From assembly GCF_000186865.1 (NCBI RefSeq), contig NW_008705580.1, forward strand, positions 85,506 to 100,960: 15,455 nucleotides of DNA. Direction: 5' to 3'. Numbering within the stretch: the stretch's first letter is position 1; each line of letters starts with the position of its first letter. Source of the DNA: Aureococcus anophagefferens (taxonomy: Eukaryota; Sar; Pelagophyceae; Pelagomonadales; Pelagomonadaceae). The notes beneath the pieces are model-generated. The model was not told where the DNA came from, did not search any database, and worked only from the letters and a program-made list of their open reading frames with translations. Shown here piece by piece: positions 6,151 through 13,379 of the stretch. A program made the translations under genes and the position numbers.

Positions 6151-6327
6151 GGTTCTGATCGGCTTGGGTGGGTCGTCGATCGCAGCGGCGAATCGATGGC
6201 CCAGATGCCGCCGGCGGTTCAATCAGGCCAGAAGTGCACTGCAACATAGCAGCCCACACTCCCCAAAACTTCCTCCGCATCCACCCATCGATTCTGAGCG
6301 CCTGTTCGCCATCAATCTTCGACGAGG
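6151..6327. promoter_or_regulatory. Divergent promoter region (selenoprotein / CaaX repeat protein)
   Basis: This is a 177 bp gap between head-to-head starts. It is AT-richer than its flanks (for example the stretch around 6245-6325). It contains AGTGCACTGCAA at 6233-6244, whose core GTGCACTGC is the exact reverse complement of GCAGTGCAC at 10375-10383 in another promoter gap. ATCGAT occurs twice (6192-6197 and 6287-6292). Role inferred from position. Confidence 0.45.
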
Positions 6328-8799
6328 ATGAGCGCGGCGGTGGCGAGCGAGGTGGCGCGCACGGAGCGGCTCGACTACCTCGCGGCCCAGGACGAGGCCC
6401 ACGCCCGGGAGCGGCTCTCGAACCAGGCCCGGGCGCTCGAGGCCCAGGACGCGGCGCGCGCCGAGAAGCTCGCGCACCTCGCGGCCCAGGACGAGGCCCA
6501 CGCGGCGGAGCGCAGGTCGAACCAGGCCGCCGCGGCGTCGTCCGCCGAGGGCGAGCGCGCCGCGCGCGTCGCCGAGGCCGGCACCGCGAAGCGCAAGTCG
6601 AAGCTCTCCGAGGCCGTGTGCGCCGACGAGCTCGAGAAGACCGCGACGACCAAGGCCGTCAAGGCGCTCGCCGAGGCCGAGCGCGCCGAGCGCGTCCAGG
6701 CCGCCAAGGACCGCGACGACGCGCTAGCGGCGGAGCGCGCGGACGCGCAGTCGAAGGCGCTCGAAGCGATGGAGGCCGAGCGGTCCGACCGCGTGTCGCG
6801 CGACGCCGCGGCCGCCGAGGCGGCGGACGCCGAGCGGTCCGCGAACCAGCAGGCCGCCCTGAAGGCCGCCGACGCCGAGCGGGCCGCGCGGGGGACGAGC
6901 GTCAAGAAGCCCCTCGACGGGACGGACATCGCGGCGACCATCTCCGACGCGTCCGCGGAGCTGGAGCAGAAGGCGAACCGCCGCCGCGCGTCGTCGGCCG
7001 CCGAGGAGGCCCGCGCCGAGAAGATGGCCGCGACGGCGGCCGTCGACGCCGCCTCCGAGGAGGAGCGCGCCGCGAACCAGGCGAAGGCTCTGGCGGCCAT
7101 GGACGCGGCCCGCGACGAGAAGCTCCGCGACGAGGAGACGCTGGCCGCCGACGCGGCGCGCGAGCGCAAGATGAACACGATCCGCGCCAAGAAGGCCGCG
7201 GAGGCGGAGCAGGCCGAGCGCGTCAAGGAGAACGGCACGGAGAAGCGCACGTCCGCGCTCGTGGACGCCATCTGCACGGAGGAGCTCGAGAAGACCGCGA
7301 CGACCAAGTCCGTCAAGGCCCTCGCCGACGCCGAGCAGGCGGAGCGCGTCCAGGAGGCCAAGGACCGCGACGACGCCCTCGCGGCGGAGCGCGCCGCCGC
7401 GCAAGGAGAAGCGATCAAGGGCATGGAGGCGGAGCGGCTCGAGCGCATGCACCAGGACGCCAAGATGACGGCGCACACGGAGCTCGAGCGCTCCGCGAAC
7501 CAGAAGGCCGCGCTGAAGGCCGCCGACGCGGAGCGCGAGGAGCGCGCGTCCGAGGGCCTCAAGAAACCGCTCGACAACACGGACATCGCCACGACGATCA
7601 GCGACGCCTCGGCGGACATGGAGTCCAAGGCGAACCGGCGCCGCGCGTCGGCCGCGGCCGAGGAGGCGCGCGCCGAGAAGGTGGCCGCCATCGCGTCCGT
7701 CGACGCCGCGAGCGAGGAGGAGCGCGCCGCGAACCAGGCGAAGGCTCTGGCGGCCATGGACGCGGCCCGCGACGAGAAGCTGCGGGATGAGGAAATCATC
7801 GTCGCCGACGCGGCGCGCGAGCGCAAGATGAACACGATCCGCGCCAAGAAGGCCGCGGACGCCGAGCGCGACGAGCGCGTCAAGGAGAACGGCACGGAGA
7901 AGCGCACGTCCGTGCTCGTGGACGCCATCTGCACCGAGGAGCTCGAGAAGACCGCGACGACCAAGGCCGTCAAGGCCCTCGCCGACGCCGAGCAGGCGGA
8001 GCGCGTCCAGGAGGCCAAGGACCGCGACGACGCGTTGGCTGCCGAGCGGACCGCCGCCCAGGGCGAGGCCATCAAGGGCATGGAGGCCGAGCGGCTCGAG
8101 CGCATGCATCAGGATGCCAAGATGACGGCGCACACGGAGCTCGAGCGCTCCGCGAACCAGAAGGCGGCGCTGAAGGCCGCCGACGCGGAGCAGGCCGAGC
8201 GCGCGTCCGAGGGCCTCAAGAAGCCCCTCGCCGGCACGGATATCACGGAGACCATCTCCGACGCGGCGGCGGACATCGAGCAGAAGGGCAACCGGCGCCG
8301 CGCGTCTTCGGCCGCCGAGGAGGCGCGCGCCGAGAAGCTCGCGGACATCGCCGCCGTCGACGCGGCCGCGGAGCGCGAGCGCGCGGCGAACCAGGCCAAG
8401 GCCCTCGAAGCCATGGACGCGGCCCGCGACGAGAAGCTCGTCGCCACGGAGCAGAAGGACGCGGACGCGGCGCGCGAGCGGAAGCGGTCGCAGAAGCTCG
8501 CGCGGCAGGCGTCCGAGAAGGAGCGCGCGGACCGCGTCGCGGAGCACGGCGACGCCGTGCGCGCGGCGCCGTCCCACGCGGCCATGGACCCCGCCGCGGC
8601 CGCGGCGAAGGCCCCCGCGGCGCCCGCGGCCCCGGCGAAGGACGACGCCGAGGAGGACAGCTCCTTCGTGCTCTGCGGCAGCAAGACCGACGAGGCCGCG
8701 AGCCACCACGACATCACGGCGTCGATCTGCGGCGGCGCGACCCACGAGGAGGACAAGAAGGGCTCCAAGAAGAGCTGCAAGGCCTGCGCGATCATGTGA
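6328..8799 (+). CDS. Long charged alpha-helical tandem-repeat protein with C-terminal CaaX box
   Basis: This is an 823 aa protein not recognised as a named family. It is almost entirely Ala/Glu/Lys/Arg/Asp and predicted helical or coiled-coil. Three long units repeat with periods of 218 and 219 codons (units start at 6589, 7243 and 7900), flanked by an N-terminal half unit (residues about 27-87) and a decayed last unit start. Each unit holds KRxSxLxxAxCxxELEKxATTK, then AERVQxAKDRDDALAAER, ERSANQxAALKAADAE, KKPLxxTDIxxTISDAxA, KxNRRRAS, and ERAANQAKALxAMDAARDEKL. The short motif ERxxNQxxALxAxDAxRxEKL recurs inside units. A Pro/Ala linker (about 752-772) leads to KKGSKKSCKACAIM, with CAIM at the end: a CaaX box predicting farnesylation, a second Cys (817) for possible palmitoylation, and a basic patch. 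A membrane-tethered filament or scaffold, for example cortical, is inferred. Start: first ATG after the promoter gap. Confidence 0.8.
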   Translation: MSAAVASEVARTERLDYLAAQDEAHARERLSNQARALEAQDAARAEKLAHLAAQDEAHAAERRSNQAAAASSAEGERAARVAEAGTAKRKSKLSEAVCADELEKTATTKAVKALAEAERAERVQAAKDRDDALAAERADAQSKALEAMEAERSDRVSRDAAAAEAADAERSANQQAALKAADAERAARGTSVKKPLDGTDIAATISDASAELEQKANRRRASSAAEEARAEKMAATAAVDAASEEERAANQAKALAAMDAARDEKLRDEETLAADAARERKMNTIRAKKAAEAEQAERVKENGTEKRTSALVDAICTEELEKTATTKSVKALADAEQAERVQEAKDRDDALAAERAAAQGEAIKGMEAERLERMHQDAKMTAHTELERSANQKAALKAADAEREERASEGLKKPLDNTDIATTISDASADMESKANRRRASAAAEEARAEKVAAIASVDAASEEERAANQAKALAAMDAARDEKLRDEEIIVADAARERKMNTIRAKKAADAERDERVKENGTEKRTSVLVDAICTEELEKTATTKAVKALADAEQAERVQEAKDRDDALAAERTAAQGEAIKGMEAERLERMHQDAKMTAHTELERSANQKAALKAADAEQAERASEGLKKPLAGTDITETISDAAADIEQKGNRRRASSAAEEARAEKLADIAAVDAAAERERAANQAKALEAMDAARDEKLVATEQKDADAARERKRSQKLARQASEKERADRVAEHGDAVRAAPSHAAMDPAAAAAKAPAAPAAPAKDDAEEDSSFVLCGSKTDEAASHHDITASICGGATHEEDKKGSKKSCKACAIM
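6589..8556 (+). repeat. Three long in-frame tandem DNA repeats (654, 657, 657 bp)
   Basis: Anchors such as gagctcgagaagaccgcg recur at 6628, 7282 and 7939. Units are 6589-7242, 7243-7899 and 7900-8556. Identity is patchy. Some stretches of tens of bases are the same in units 1 and 2 (around 7069-7140 and 7726-7790), others in units 2 and 3 (around 7465-7510 and 8123-8165). That pattern suggests duplication followed by gene conversion. Confidence 0.85.
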
Positions 8800-8848
8800 G
8801 CGCGCGCGCCCCGCCGCGCCCCCCGCCCCCTTTTTGCCCCGACCCCCG
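8800..8848. other. Convergent 49-bp gap (shared 3' ends)
   Basis: This gap separates the stop of the CaaX repeat protein from that of the opposite-strand SFT2 gene. It is C-rich on the plus strand with a run of five T (ccccctttttgcccc, 8826-8840). Both 3'UTRs must overlap the neighbouring coding sequence. No AATAAA signal is seen. Confidence 0.5.
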
Positions 8849-9550
8849 CTACGTTAGCAGCTGCTGGCAGCACTTGGAGCACGCGTAGCAGAGGGGCCTC
8901 AGCAGGAGCGCCGCGGTCTTGGCGACCGCGCGGAGGAAGAGCCGGACGCCGCGCGGCCCGCCGGGCACGTACGTGCCGAGGTAGTAGAGGAGCGTGACCA
9001 TCTGCAGGCCCGAGCAGAGCGCCGTGTAGACGTAGCTCCGCCGCAGGCACGCGGCCCAGAGCGTCGCGGCCATCGTCGCGACGTAGGCCGCCGTGAACGG
9101 CAGCCGCCGCGGCTCGCAGAGCGTCCGCAGCTGCGCCGCGGGCCCCCGGAGCGCGGCGAAGGCGGCCATGAACAGCAGGCTCGCGAGCGTGAAGCAGAGC
9201 GCGAACTTCTGCGGCCGGAGCACGAGCACGGGCAGGCCGACGACGAAGGCGACGACGAAGAGCGCGCCCGCCGCCAGCAGCGTCGCGACGAAGAGGCGGA
9301 AGCGCCGCGTCGCCTCGACGGTCGCCTGGGCGGACTCGCGCACGTTCTCGGACGTGAGCCAGGGCGGCGTCCACTTCTCCTGCTGCGCCGCGAGCGAGTC
9401 CTCGAAGCTGTCGAGGCCCTCGTCGAGGGAGCTCACGGCGCTGCGCGCCCAGGCGGGCAGGAACGAGAGACCGTCGTCGGCGCCGTCGTCGCCGGCGAAG
9501 CCGGCCTCCTCGTCCTGCACCTCGTCGAGCCACCGCGAGAACTTGCTCAT
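8849..9550 (-). CDS. SFT2-family Golgi/endosome vesicle transport protein
   Basis: SFT2 proteins are small four-span membrane proteins that help fusion of endosome-derived and retrograde vesicles with the Golgi. The gene encodes 233 aa; ATG at 9548-9550 (MSKFSRWLDE). An acidic cytosolic N-terminus (1-80) precedes four spans at about 86-111, 115-134, 151-169 and 172-194. Family features seen: RPQKFALCFTLASLLFM (family 'KFallftlGnll'), LRGPAAQLRTLCEPRRL (family 'L.GP..ql..mf...R'), and a last span ending LLYYLGTYVPGG (family 'WYslsYIPyg'). The tail of about 40 residues after span four is longer than is usual for the family. It ends in CYACSKCCQQLL, four Cys in eight residues, possibly palmitoylated. 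It is on the same strand as the SRR1-like gene, 99 bp downstream of it. Confidence 0.87.
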   Translation of the reverse strand: MSKFSRWLDEVQDEEAGFAGDDGADDGLSFLPAWARSAVSSLDEGLDSFEDSLAAQQEKWTPPWLTSENVRESAQATVEATRRFRLFVATLLAAGALFVVAFVVGLPVLVLRPQKFALCFTLASLLFMAAFAALRGPAAQLRTLCEPRRLPFTAAYVATMAATLWAACLRRSYVYTALCSGLQMVTLLYYLGTYVPGGPRGVRLFLRAVAKTAALLLRPLCYACSKCCQQLLT

Positions 9551-9649
9551 CTTTTCAAAAGTTCAGAGGACTACGAAGTCGAGGCGTCCATTGCGCGCGG
9601 CGTANACTTCGGCGCAACATCGACGCAACTTGCCGTGTTCGACAAAACT
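9551..9649. promoter_or_regulatory. Promoter/5'UTR gap of the SFT2 gene, with one undetermined base
   Basis: These 99 bp between the SRR1-like stop and the SFT2 start are AT-richer than the coding DNA (cttttcaaaagttcagagg next to the ATG). An N at 9605 marks unresolved sequence. No TATA box or clear motif is seen. Confidence 0.35.
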
Positions 9650-10345
9650 TTACGTCGGCGCGGCCGGGGCCGGGAAGCTCATGATGGCCATGTCGTTGAA
9701 GGGCCGCTCGAGGTCCGGGTCGCGGCCCGGGTCCGCGGCGACCTCGACGACGCGCGCGAGCGCCGCGGCGATGTCCGCGTCCATGTCGTCGCCGATCTTG
9801 CGCGCCGCGTAGCTCGCGAAGGAGTTGCCGACGATGACGAGGCCGTCGAGGCGCGGCGCGTGGCGCCGCAGGACCTCCGCGTAGAGCGCCATGGGGCAGT
9901 GGGGCATGAAGTAGAGCGCGCGCGGCGGCGGCGGCGGCGCGCCCGCGCCGAGCGGCGCGCCCGCGCCGACGCCCAGGCGCCGCAGGGCGTCGCGCTCCGC
10001 GGCGCAGAGGATGGGGTCGTAGGCCTCGGCGCCGACGCCGCACGCGCGCGCGGCGAGCTCGAGGAACGCGAGCTGCCACTGGGAGTTCCGGCTCTCGAAG
10101 ATGGAGCCGAGGCCGAAGCAGACGACGCGGTCCGGCGCCGGCGCCGCGCGCACCAGCGCGTCGAGCGCGCGACCGCACCAGGCGCTCTGCTCCAAGGCCG
10201 CGACGCGGGCGGCCTGGTCCGCGTCCCAGGACGCCGGCGCCACGGGATCCGCGCGGTCGTCCGCGGCGTGGGCGCAGCAGCCCTGCGCCGGCGCGCCGCG
10301 GCCGCGGCCGCGCTTCTTTCGCTTCACCGTCTCCCACTCCGCCAT
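9650..10345 (-). CDS. SRR1-like protein (SRR1 domain)
   Basis: SRR1 (Sensitivity to Red light Reduced 1) acts in phytochrome B signalling and the circadian clock in Arabidopsis. Fungal and animal relatives affect tetrapyrrole/heme metabolism and proliferation, and the biochemical activity is not settled. The gene encodes 231 aa from ATG 10343-10345 (MAEWETVKRKKRGRGRG) to TAA 9650-9652. Domain marks: RVVCFGLGSIFESRNSQWQLAFL (about 73-95; family 'vcyGlGs...s..s..QlAlll'), AYDPILCAAERDALRRLG (about 108-125), LYFMPHCPMALYAEVLR (144-160), and LVIVGNSFASYA (169-180). All four core blocks of the SRR1 domain are present. The basic N-terminus (KRKKRGRGRG) could be a nuclear signal. Downstream of it on the same strand is the SFT2 gene; upstream it is divergent from the NDP-kinase-like gene. 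Confidence 0.9.
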   Translation of the reverse strand: MAEWETVKRKKRGRGRGAPAQGCCAHAADDRADPVAPASWDADQAARVAALEQSAWCGRALDALVRAAPAPDRVVCFGLGSIFESRNSQWQLAFLELAARACGVGAEAYDPILCAAERDALRRLGVGAGAPLGAGAPPPPPRALYFMPHCPMALYAEVLRRHAPRLDGLVIVGNSFASYAARKIGDDMDADIAAALARVVEVAADPGRDPDLERPFNDMAIMSFPAPAAPT

Positions 10346-10498
10346 ATACGGGTTGGGGTCAGGCTGCGTCCATCGCAGTGCACGGCTGCCGCCACAGGCC
10401 CACGTTTGCCACATCAAGATCGCGACTCGCCAACGCAGCCTCGCACGTCGACGCGTCTCGTCGAGCCGCTCCTCCCAGCCCCAGGAAATATCGCAAGC
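10346..10498. promoter_or_regulatory. Divergent promoter region (SRR1-like / NDPK-like genes)
   Basis: A 153 bp gap between divergent starts. It contains GCAGTGCAC at 10375-10383, the exact reverse complement of GTGCACTGC at 6234-6242 in the selenoprotein/CaaX promoter gap. It also holds AT-rich patches near 10410-10425 and 10485-10498 (aaatatcgcaagc just before the ATG). Role inferred from position. Confidence 0.4.
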
Positions 10499-11644
10499 AT
10501 GTTCGGGCGCGCGCTCCGGTTGACGGCCGCCAAGGCGCGCTACGCCGCCGCCGCGTCGGCGCCCGTGGCGCTCGCCGTGCCGAGCGCTTCCTGCGAGGCG
10601 AACAACTCGACCTACGCCCTCGCCGCCGGCGCGGCGCTCCTGGGCTACACGGCCTTCAGCGCGCACGCGACGTCGGCCAAGTGCGAGGCGCAGAACGCGC
10701 GCCTCGAGTCCCTCGAGGTCGGCGCGGCGAAGAAGAGCTCGAGCGCCTTCGTGTTCATCAAGCCGCACGCCGTCACGGAGCCCGTGAAGGCGCTCGTCAA
10801 GGGCGGCCTCGAGAAGGCGGGCATGACCGTGCTTTCCGAGGGCCTCATCCCCGGGTCGAAGATCGATGCGGACATGCTCATCGACACGCACTACGGCGCC
10901 ATCGCCGCCAAGGCCGTCAAGCTCAAGCCCGCGGAGCTGAGCCCGTCGCCGAAGGCGCTCAAGGAGTTCGAGGCCAAGTTCGGCCTCGCCTGGAAGGACG
11001 CGCTGGCCCAGGGCTGCGTCTACAACGCCGCCGACGGCTGCAAGAAGCTGGGCATCGACGGCGACGGCCTCGACGCCAAGTGGGCCACCCTCAAGCGCGG
11101 CGAGACGCTCATCAAGTTCGGCGGCGGCTTCTACTGCGGCAAGGTCGACGGCATCTACATCATCAACGGCTTCTACATGGCCATGCGCGGCAAGTTCACG
11201 GCGCCGAGTGCGGCCATCTACTACTACGTCGTCGAGTGGCCCACGGCCGCGCTCAAGTGGGAGGACTTCCGCGGCACCGTGTTGGGGGCGACGAACCCCG
11301 CGGAGGCCGCGCCGGGCAGCCTCCGCAAGCAGGTCCTCGAGTCCTGGCGGCGCCTCGGCCTCGCCGCCGAGCCGGACACGGGCGACAACGGCGTCCACGC
11401 GTCCGCGTCGCCCTTCGAGGCGCTCTCCGAGCGCATCAACTGGTGCGGCGCGTCCCTCGAGACCGACACCTACGGCAAGGGCATGCTCGCCGCCAAGATC
11501 CCCAAGGCCACCATCCTCGCCTGGGCCAACGACCCCCAGGTCGCCCTCCCCGAGGGCGGCAAGGGCTCCCTCTTCGACGCCCTCGAGGACATGGACTCCG
11601 ACGCCTGCCTCGACAAGGCCGTCAAGATCAACGAGGCCAACTAG
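10499..11644 (+). CDS. Long NDP-kinase-like protein with organelle-type N-terminus and one membrane span
   Basis: Nucleoside diphosphate kinases move the gamma phosphate between NTPs and NDPs through a phospho-histidine. This 381 aa protein is more than twice the usual 150 aa. Residues 1-30 (MFGRALRLTAAKARYAAAAS...) resemble a mitochondrial presequence, and a short span follows (about 38-56, TYALAAGAALLGYTAFSAHA). The NDPK core is split. FVFIKPHAV (84-92) carries the catalytic-site Lys88. A long insertion of about 110 residues follows. Then come WEDFRGTVLGATNP (254-267), PGSLRKQ with Arg276, and NGVHASASPFEALSE (297-310), with His300 at the phosphorylated-His position and Ser302 after it. The usual IKPDG is IKPHA and the HGSD is HASA, so activity may be altered. 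About 70 residues follow the domain. Anchoring in a mitochondrial (or other organelle) membrane is inferred. Confidence 0.75.
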   Translation: MFGRALRLTAAKARYAAAASAPVALAVPSASCEANNSTYALAAGAALLGYTAFSAHATSAKCEAQNARLESLEVGAAKKSSSAFVFIKPHAVTEPVKALVKGGLEKAGMTVLSEGLIPGSKIDADMLIDTHYGAIAAKAVKLKPAELSPSPKALKEFEAKFGLAWKDALAQGCVYNAADGCKKLGIDGDGLDAKWATLKRGETLIKFGGGFYCGKVDGIYIINGFYMAMRGKFTAPSAAIYYYVVEWPTAALKWEDFRGTVLGATNPAEAAPGSLRKQVLESWRRLGLAAEPDTGDNGVHASASPFEALSERINWCGASLETDTYGKGMLAAKIPKATILAWANDPQVALPEGGKGSLFDALEDMDSDACLDKAVKINEAN

Positions 11645-11760
11645 GTTGCGCGTCTCCCGCGCGCCCCCGCCGCGCCTCAGCGCGGCGGACTAAGGGCATA
11701 TAGAAGCATCGGCAGCGCGAGGTTGAAGGTCAAGTTGCAGGGCTGCACAAGAATGGTGCG
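11645..11760. promoter_or_regulatory. Gap before the Cys-rich gene, with TATA-like and ATGGTGC motifs
   Basis: These 116 bp hold the 3'UTR of the NDPK-like gene and the promoter of the next plus-strand gene. CATATA at 11697-11702 lies about 60 bp before the ATG and may be a TATA-like box. CAAGAATGGTGC at 11748-11759 ends one base before the ATG and is identical to 1766-1777 upstream of the AIG1-like gene. Confidence 0.35.
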
Positions 11761-13311
11761 ATGATTAGGCTTCGGGCTGCGCTCGTGTGGGCGCTCGGCG
11801 CGGCGGAGCGGCACCGCGTCGGCCGGAAGGACGACTGCGGGCCGCCGGCGCGCGTGAAAGTCCGCAGCGACGCCGTGCGCGCCTACCTGCGGGCCGTCTA
11901 CCCCCACATGCGGCCCCACTCGAATCGCACGCTGCGCGCGCTCTACGACTCGCTCGACTACGTCTACGCGCCGTCGGCGGCCCGCGAAGGCCGCCTCGTC
12001 CCGAGCCGCGGCGTGCGCGGCGGCGCGCCGCCGCCGCCGTACCTCGCCGCCGGCTGGTACTACGAGGCGGCGCCGGCGCGGCAGGCGCGGTGGGTCGGCG
12101 GCGCGAGCCGGTCGCGCTGGCCGCGGCCGGCGCGCTACCGCGCGCCGCGCGCGTCGGCGGACGGCGCCTTCTCGACGGTGGGCGCGCGCTTCGGGCCCGC
12201 GCCGTCGTGGACGAGCCCGCTCGCCGTCGTCCGCGTGCCGTTCGCGCTGGCCGCCGCGGACGACGGCGCCGCGCCGCCGCGCGAGGCGCTCCTGCGCTGG
12301 CGCGCCGACGACGCCGCCGTGGCGCGGGCGCTCGCCCTCGGCGACGGGTCCTACGCGGAGGTCGAGCAGTTCGGCGGCGCGCGGTGGGCGCGGTCGGGCT
12401 GCCCGCCGGTCTGCGGGACCTGGGCGAACCTCTGGCGCGGCACGGGCGTCTTCATGCGCCTCAGCCGGCCCTTCGCGTCGCTGACGCGGACGACGGCCCT
12501 CGCGGAGATGGTCCGCGAGGTCGCGGCGCGCGCGGGCGGCGAGCGCGCGCTCGCCGCCGTCGCGGAAAACGCGGGCTACGGCGCGTTCCACGGCGCGCTC
12601 CGCGCCCGCTGGCCCGGGGCGGGCGTCGGCGACGCCCACGCGGCGGCGCTGCTCCGGGGCGACGGCTGCCGCTGCGGCCGCGACGGCGACGCGCGGCCGG
12701 CCTACGACGGCGCGTCGGACCCGGCCGCCTACGCGGCGTCGCTCCGCCGCGGCGCGCCCGAGGACTGGTGCGCGGCCGTCTGCGGCACGGGGCCCTTCTA
12801 CGACCGGAAGCTGCGGCCCTGGGCGGCCTACGACGCGCTCCTCGCGGCCTTTGCGTGCCTCCTCGGCCGCCGCGCGGTCGTCCTCGCGCGGTCCGCGAAC
12901 GACAACGGCTACTTCCACCAGGAGCTCGTCGACTTCGACGTCCCGGCGTCTCTAGGAGGCTGGCCCGACGCGCCGGCCGGCGGCCTGAACGGCCTGGAGT
13001 GCCTCGCGCCCTTCTTCCCCGACGGCGCCGACGACCGCGACGCGCGGCTCGCCGCGCACTGGGCCGCGACGCGCAAGTTCGCGACCTGCGACCCGACGGA
13101 CCCCGCGCCCTGCGCGCGGGACCCGGGGCCCTGCCGCCTCGGGCCGGACGCGGCGAACGCGCGGGACCGGTGCCGGACCTTCGCCGACGACCCGCCGACC
13201 GCGGACCGCGCGTGCTACGTCGCCTGCGCCGGCGCGCTCGCCGAGGCCCACGCGAACGTGTCCATCACCCAGGTCCTCGCCGGCGGCGCGGCGGGCGCGG
13301 GCTGCGCGTGA
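11761..13311 (+). CDS. Cys-rich protein of unknown function, probably secreted
   Basis: This 516 aa protein is not recognised. A short hydrophobic start (MIRLRAALVWALGAAER) could be a signal peptide or anchor. The middle has Arg/Ala/Pro-rich stretches. Two conserved-looking patches stand out: CPPVCGTWANLWRGTGVFMR (about 215-234) and SANDNGYFHQELVDFD (about 379-394). Further Cys pairs occur at CRCG (about 301-304), DWCAAVCGTG and in the last 90 residues (CDPTDPAPC, DPGPC, RDRC, RACYVAC), suggesting disulfides and a luminal or extracellular site. Two N-glycosylation sequons (NRT near 60, NVS near the end) fit that. No catalytic motif is identified. ATG 11761 is the first in frame. The stop is TGA 13309-13311, 68 bp from the opposite-strand ZZ-finger stop. 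The frame is open throughout; a missed intron cannot be excluded. Confidence 0.65.
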   Translation: MIRLRAALVWALGAAERHRVGRKDDCGPPARVKVRSDAVRAYLRAVYPHMRPHSNRTLRALYDSLDYVYAPSAAREGRLVPSRGVRGGAPPPPYLAAGWYYEAAPARQARWVGGASRSRWPRPARYRAPRASADGAFSTVGARFGPAPSWTSPLAVVRVPFALAAADDGAAPPREALLRWRADDAAVARALALGDGSYAEVEQFGGARWARSGCPPVCGTWANLWRGTGVFMRLSRPFASLTRTTALAEMVREVAARAGGERALAAVAENAGYGAFHGALRARWPGAGVGDAHAAALLRGDGCRCGRDGDARPAYDGASDPAAYAASLRRGAPEDWCAAVCGTGPFYDRKLRPWAAYDALLAAFACLLGRRAVVLARSANDNGYFHQELVDFDVPASLGGWPDAPAGGLNGLECLAPFFPDGADDRDARLAAHWAATRKFATCDPTDPAPCARDPGPCRLGPDAANARDRCRTFADDPPTADRACYVACAGALAEAHANVSITQVLAGGAAGAGCA

Positions 13312-13379
13312 CGCGACGGGCGGCCGACCGGGCGTTTAACATCCGCGGGATACGTGGCAAAATTACGCCGAGCCCGCGC
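13312..13379. other. Convergent 68-bp gap
   Basis: This gap lies between the stops of the Cys-rich gene and the ZZ-finger gene. The AT-rich core (gcgtttaacatccgcgg, tggcaaaattacg, 13334-13369) is where both transcripts probably end. No canonical AATAAA is seen. Confidence 0.4.

Noticed and set aside
6375..8745. Long minus-strand open frames (576 and 673 codons) opposite the CaaX repeat gene
   Set aside because: They mirror the tandem repeat and GC bias of the plus-strand gene and give Ser/Ala/Arg-only or Leu/Gly/Arg-only proteins. The plus frame has the coherent repeats and CaaX end.
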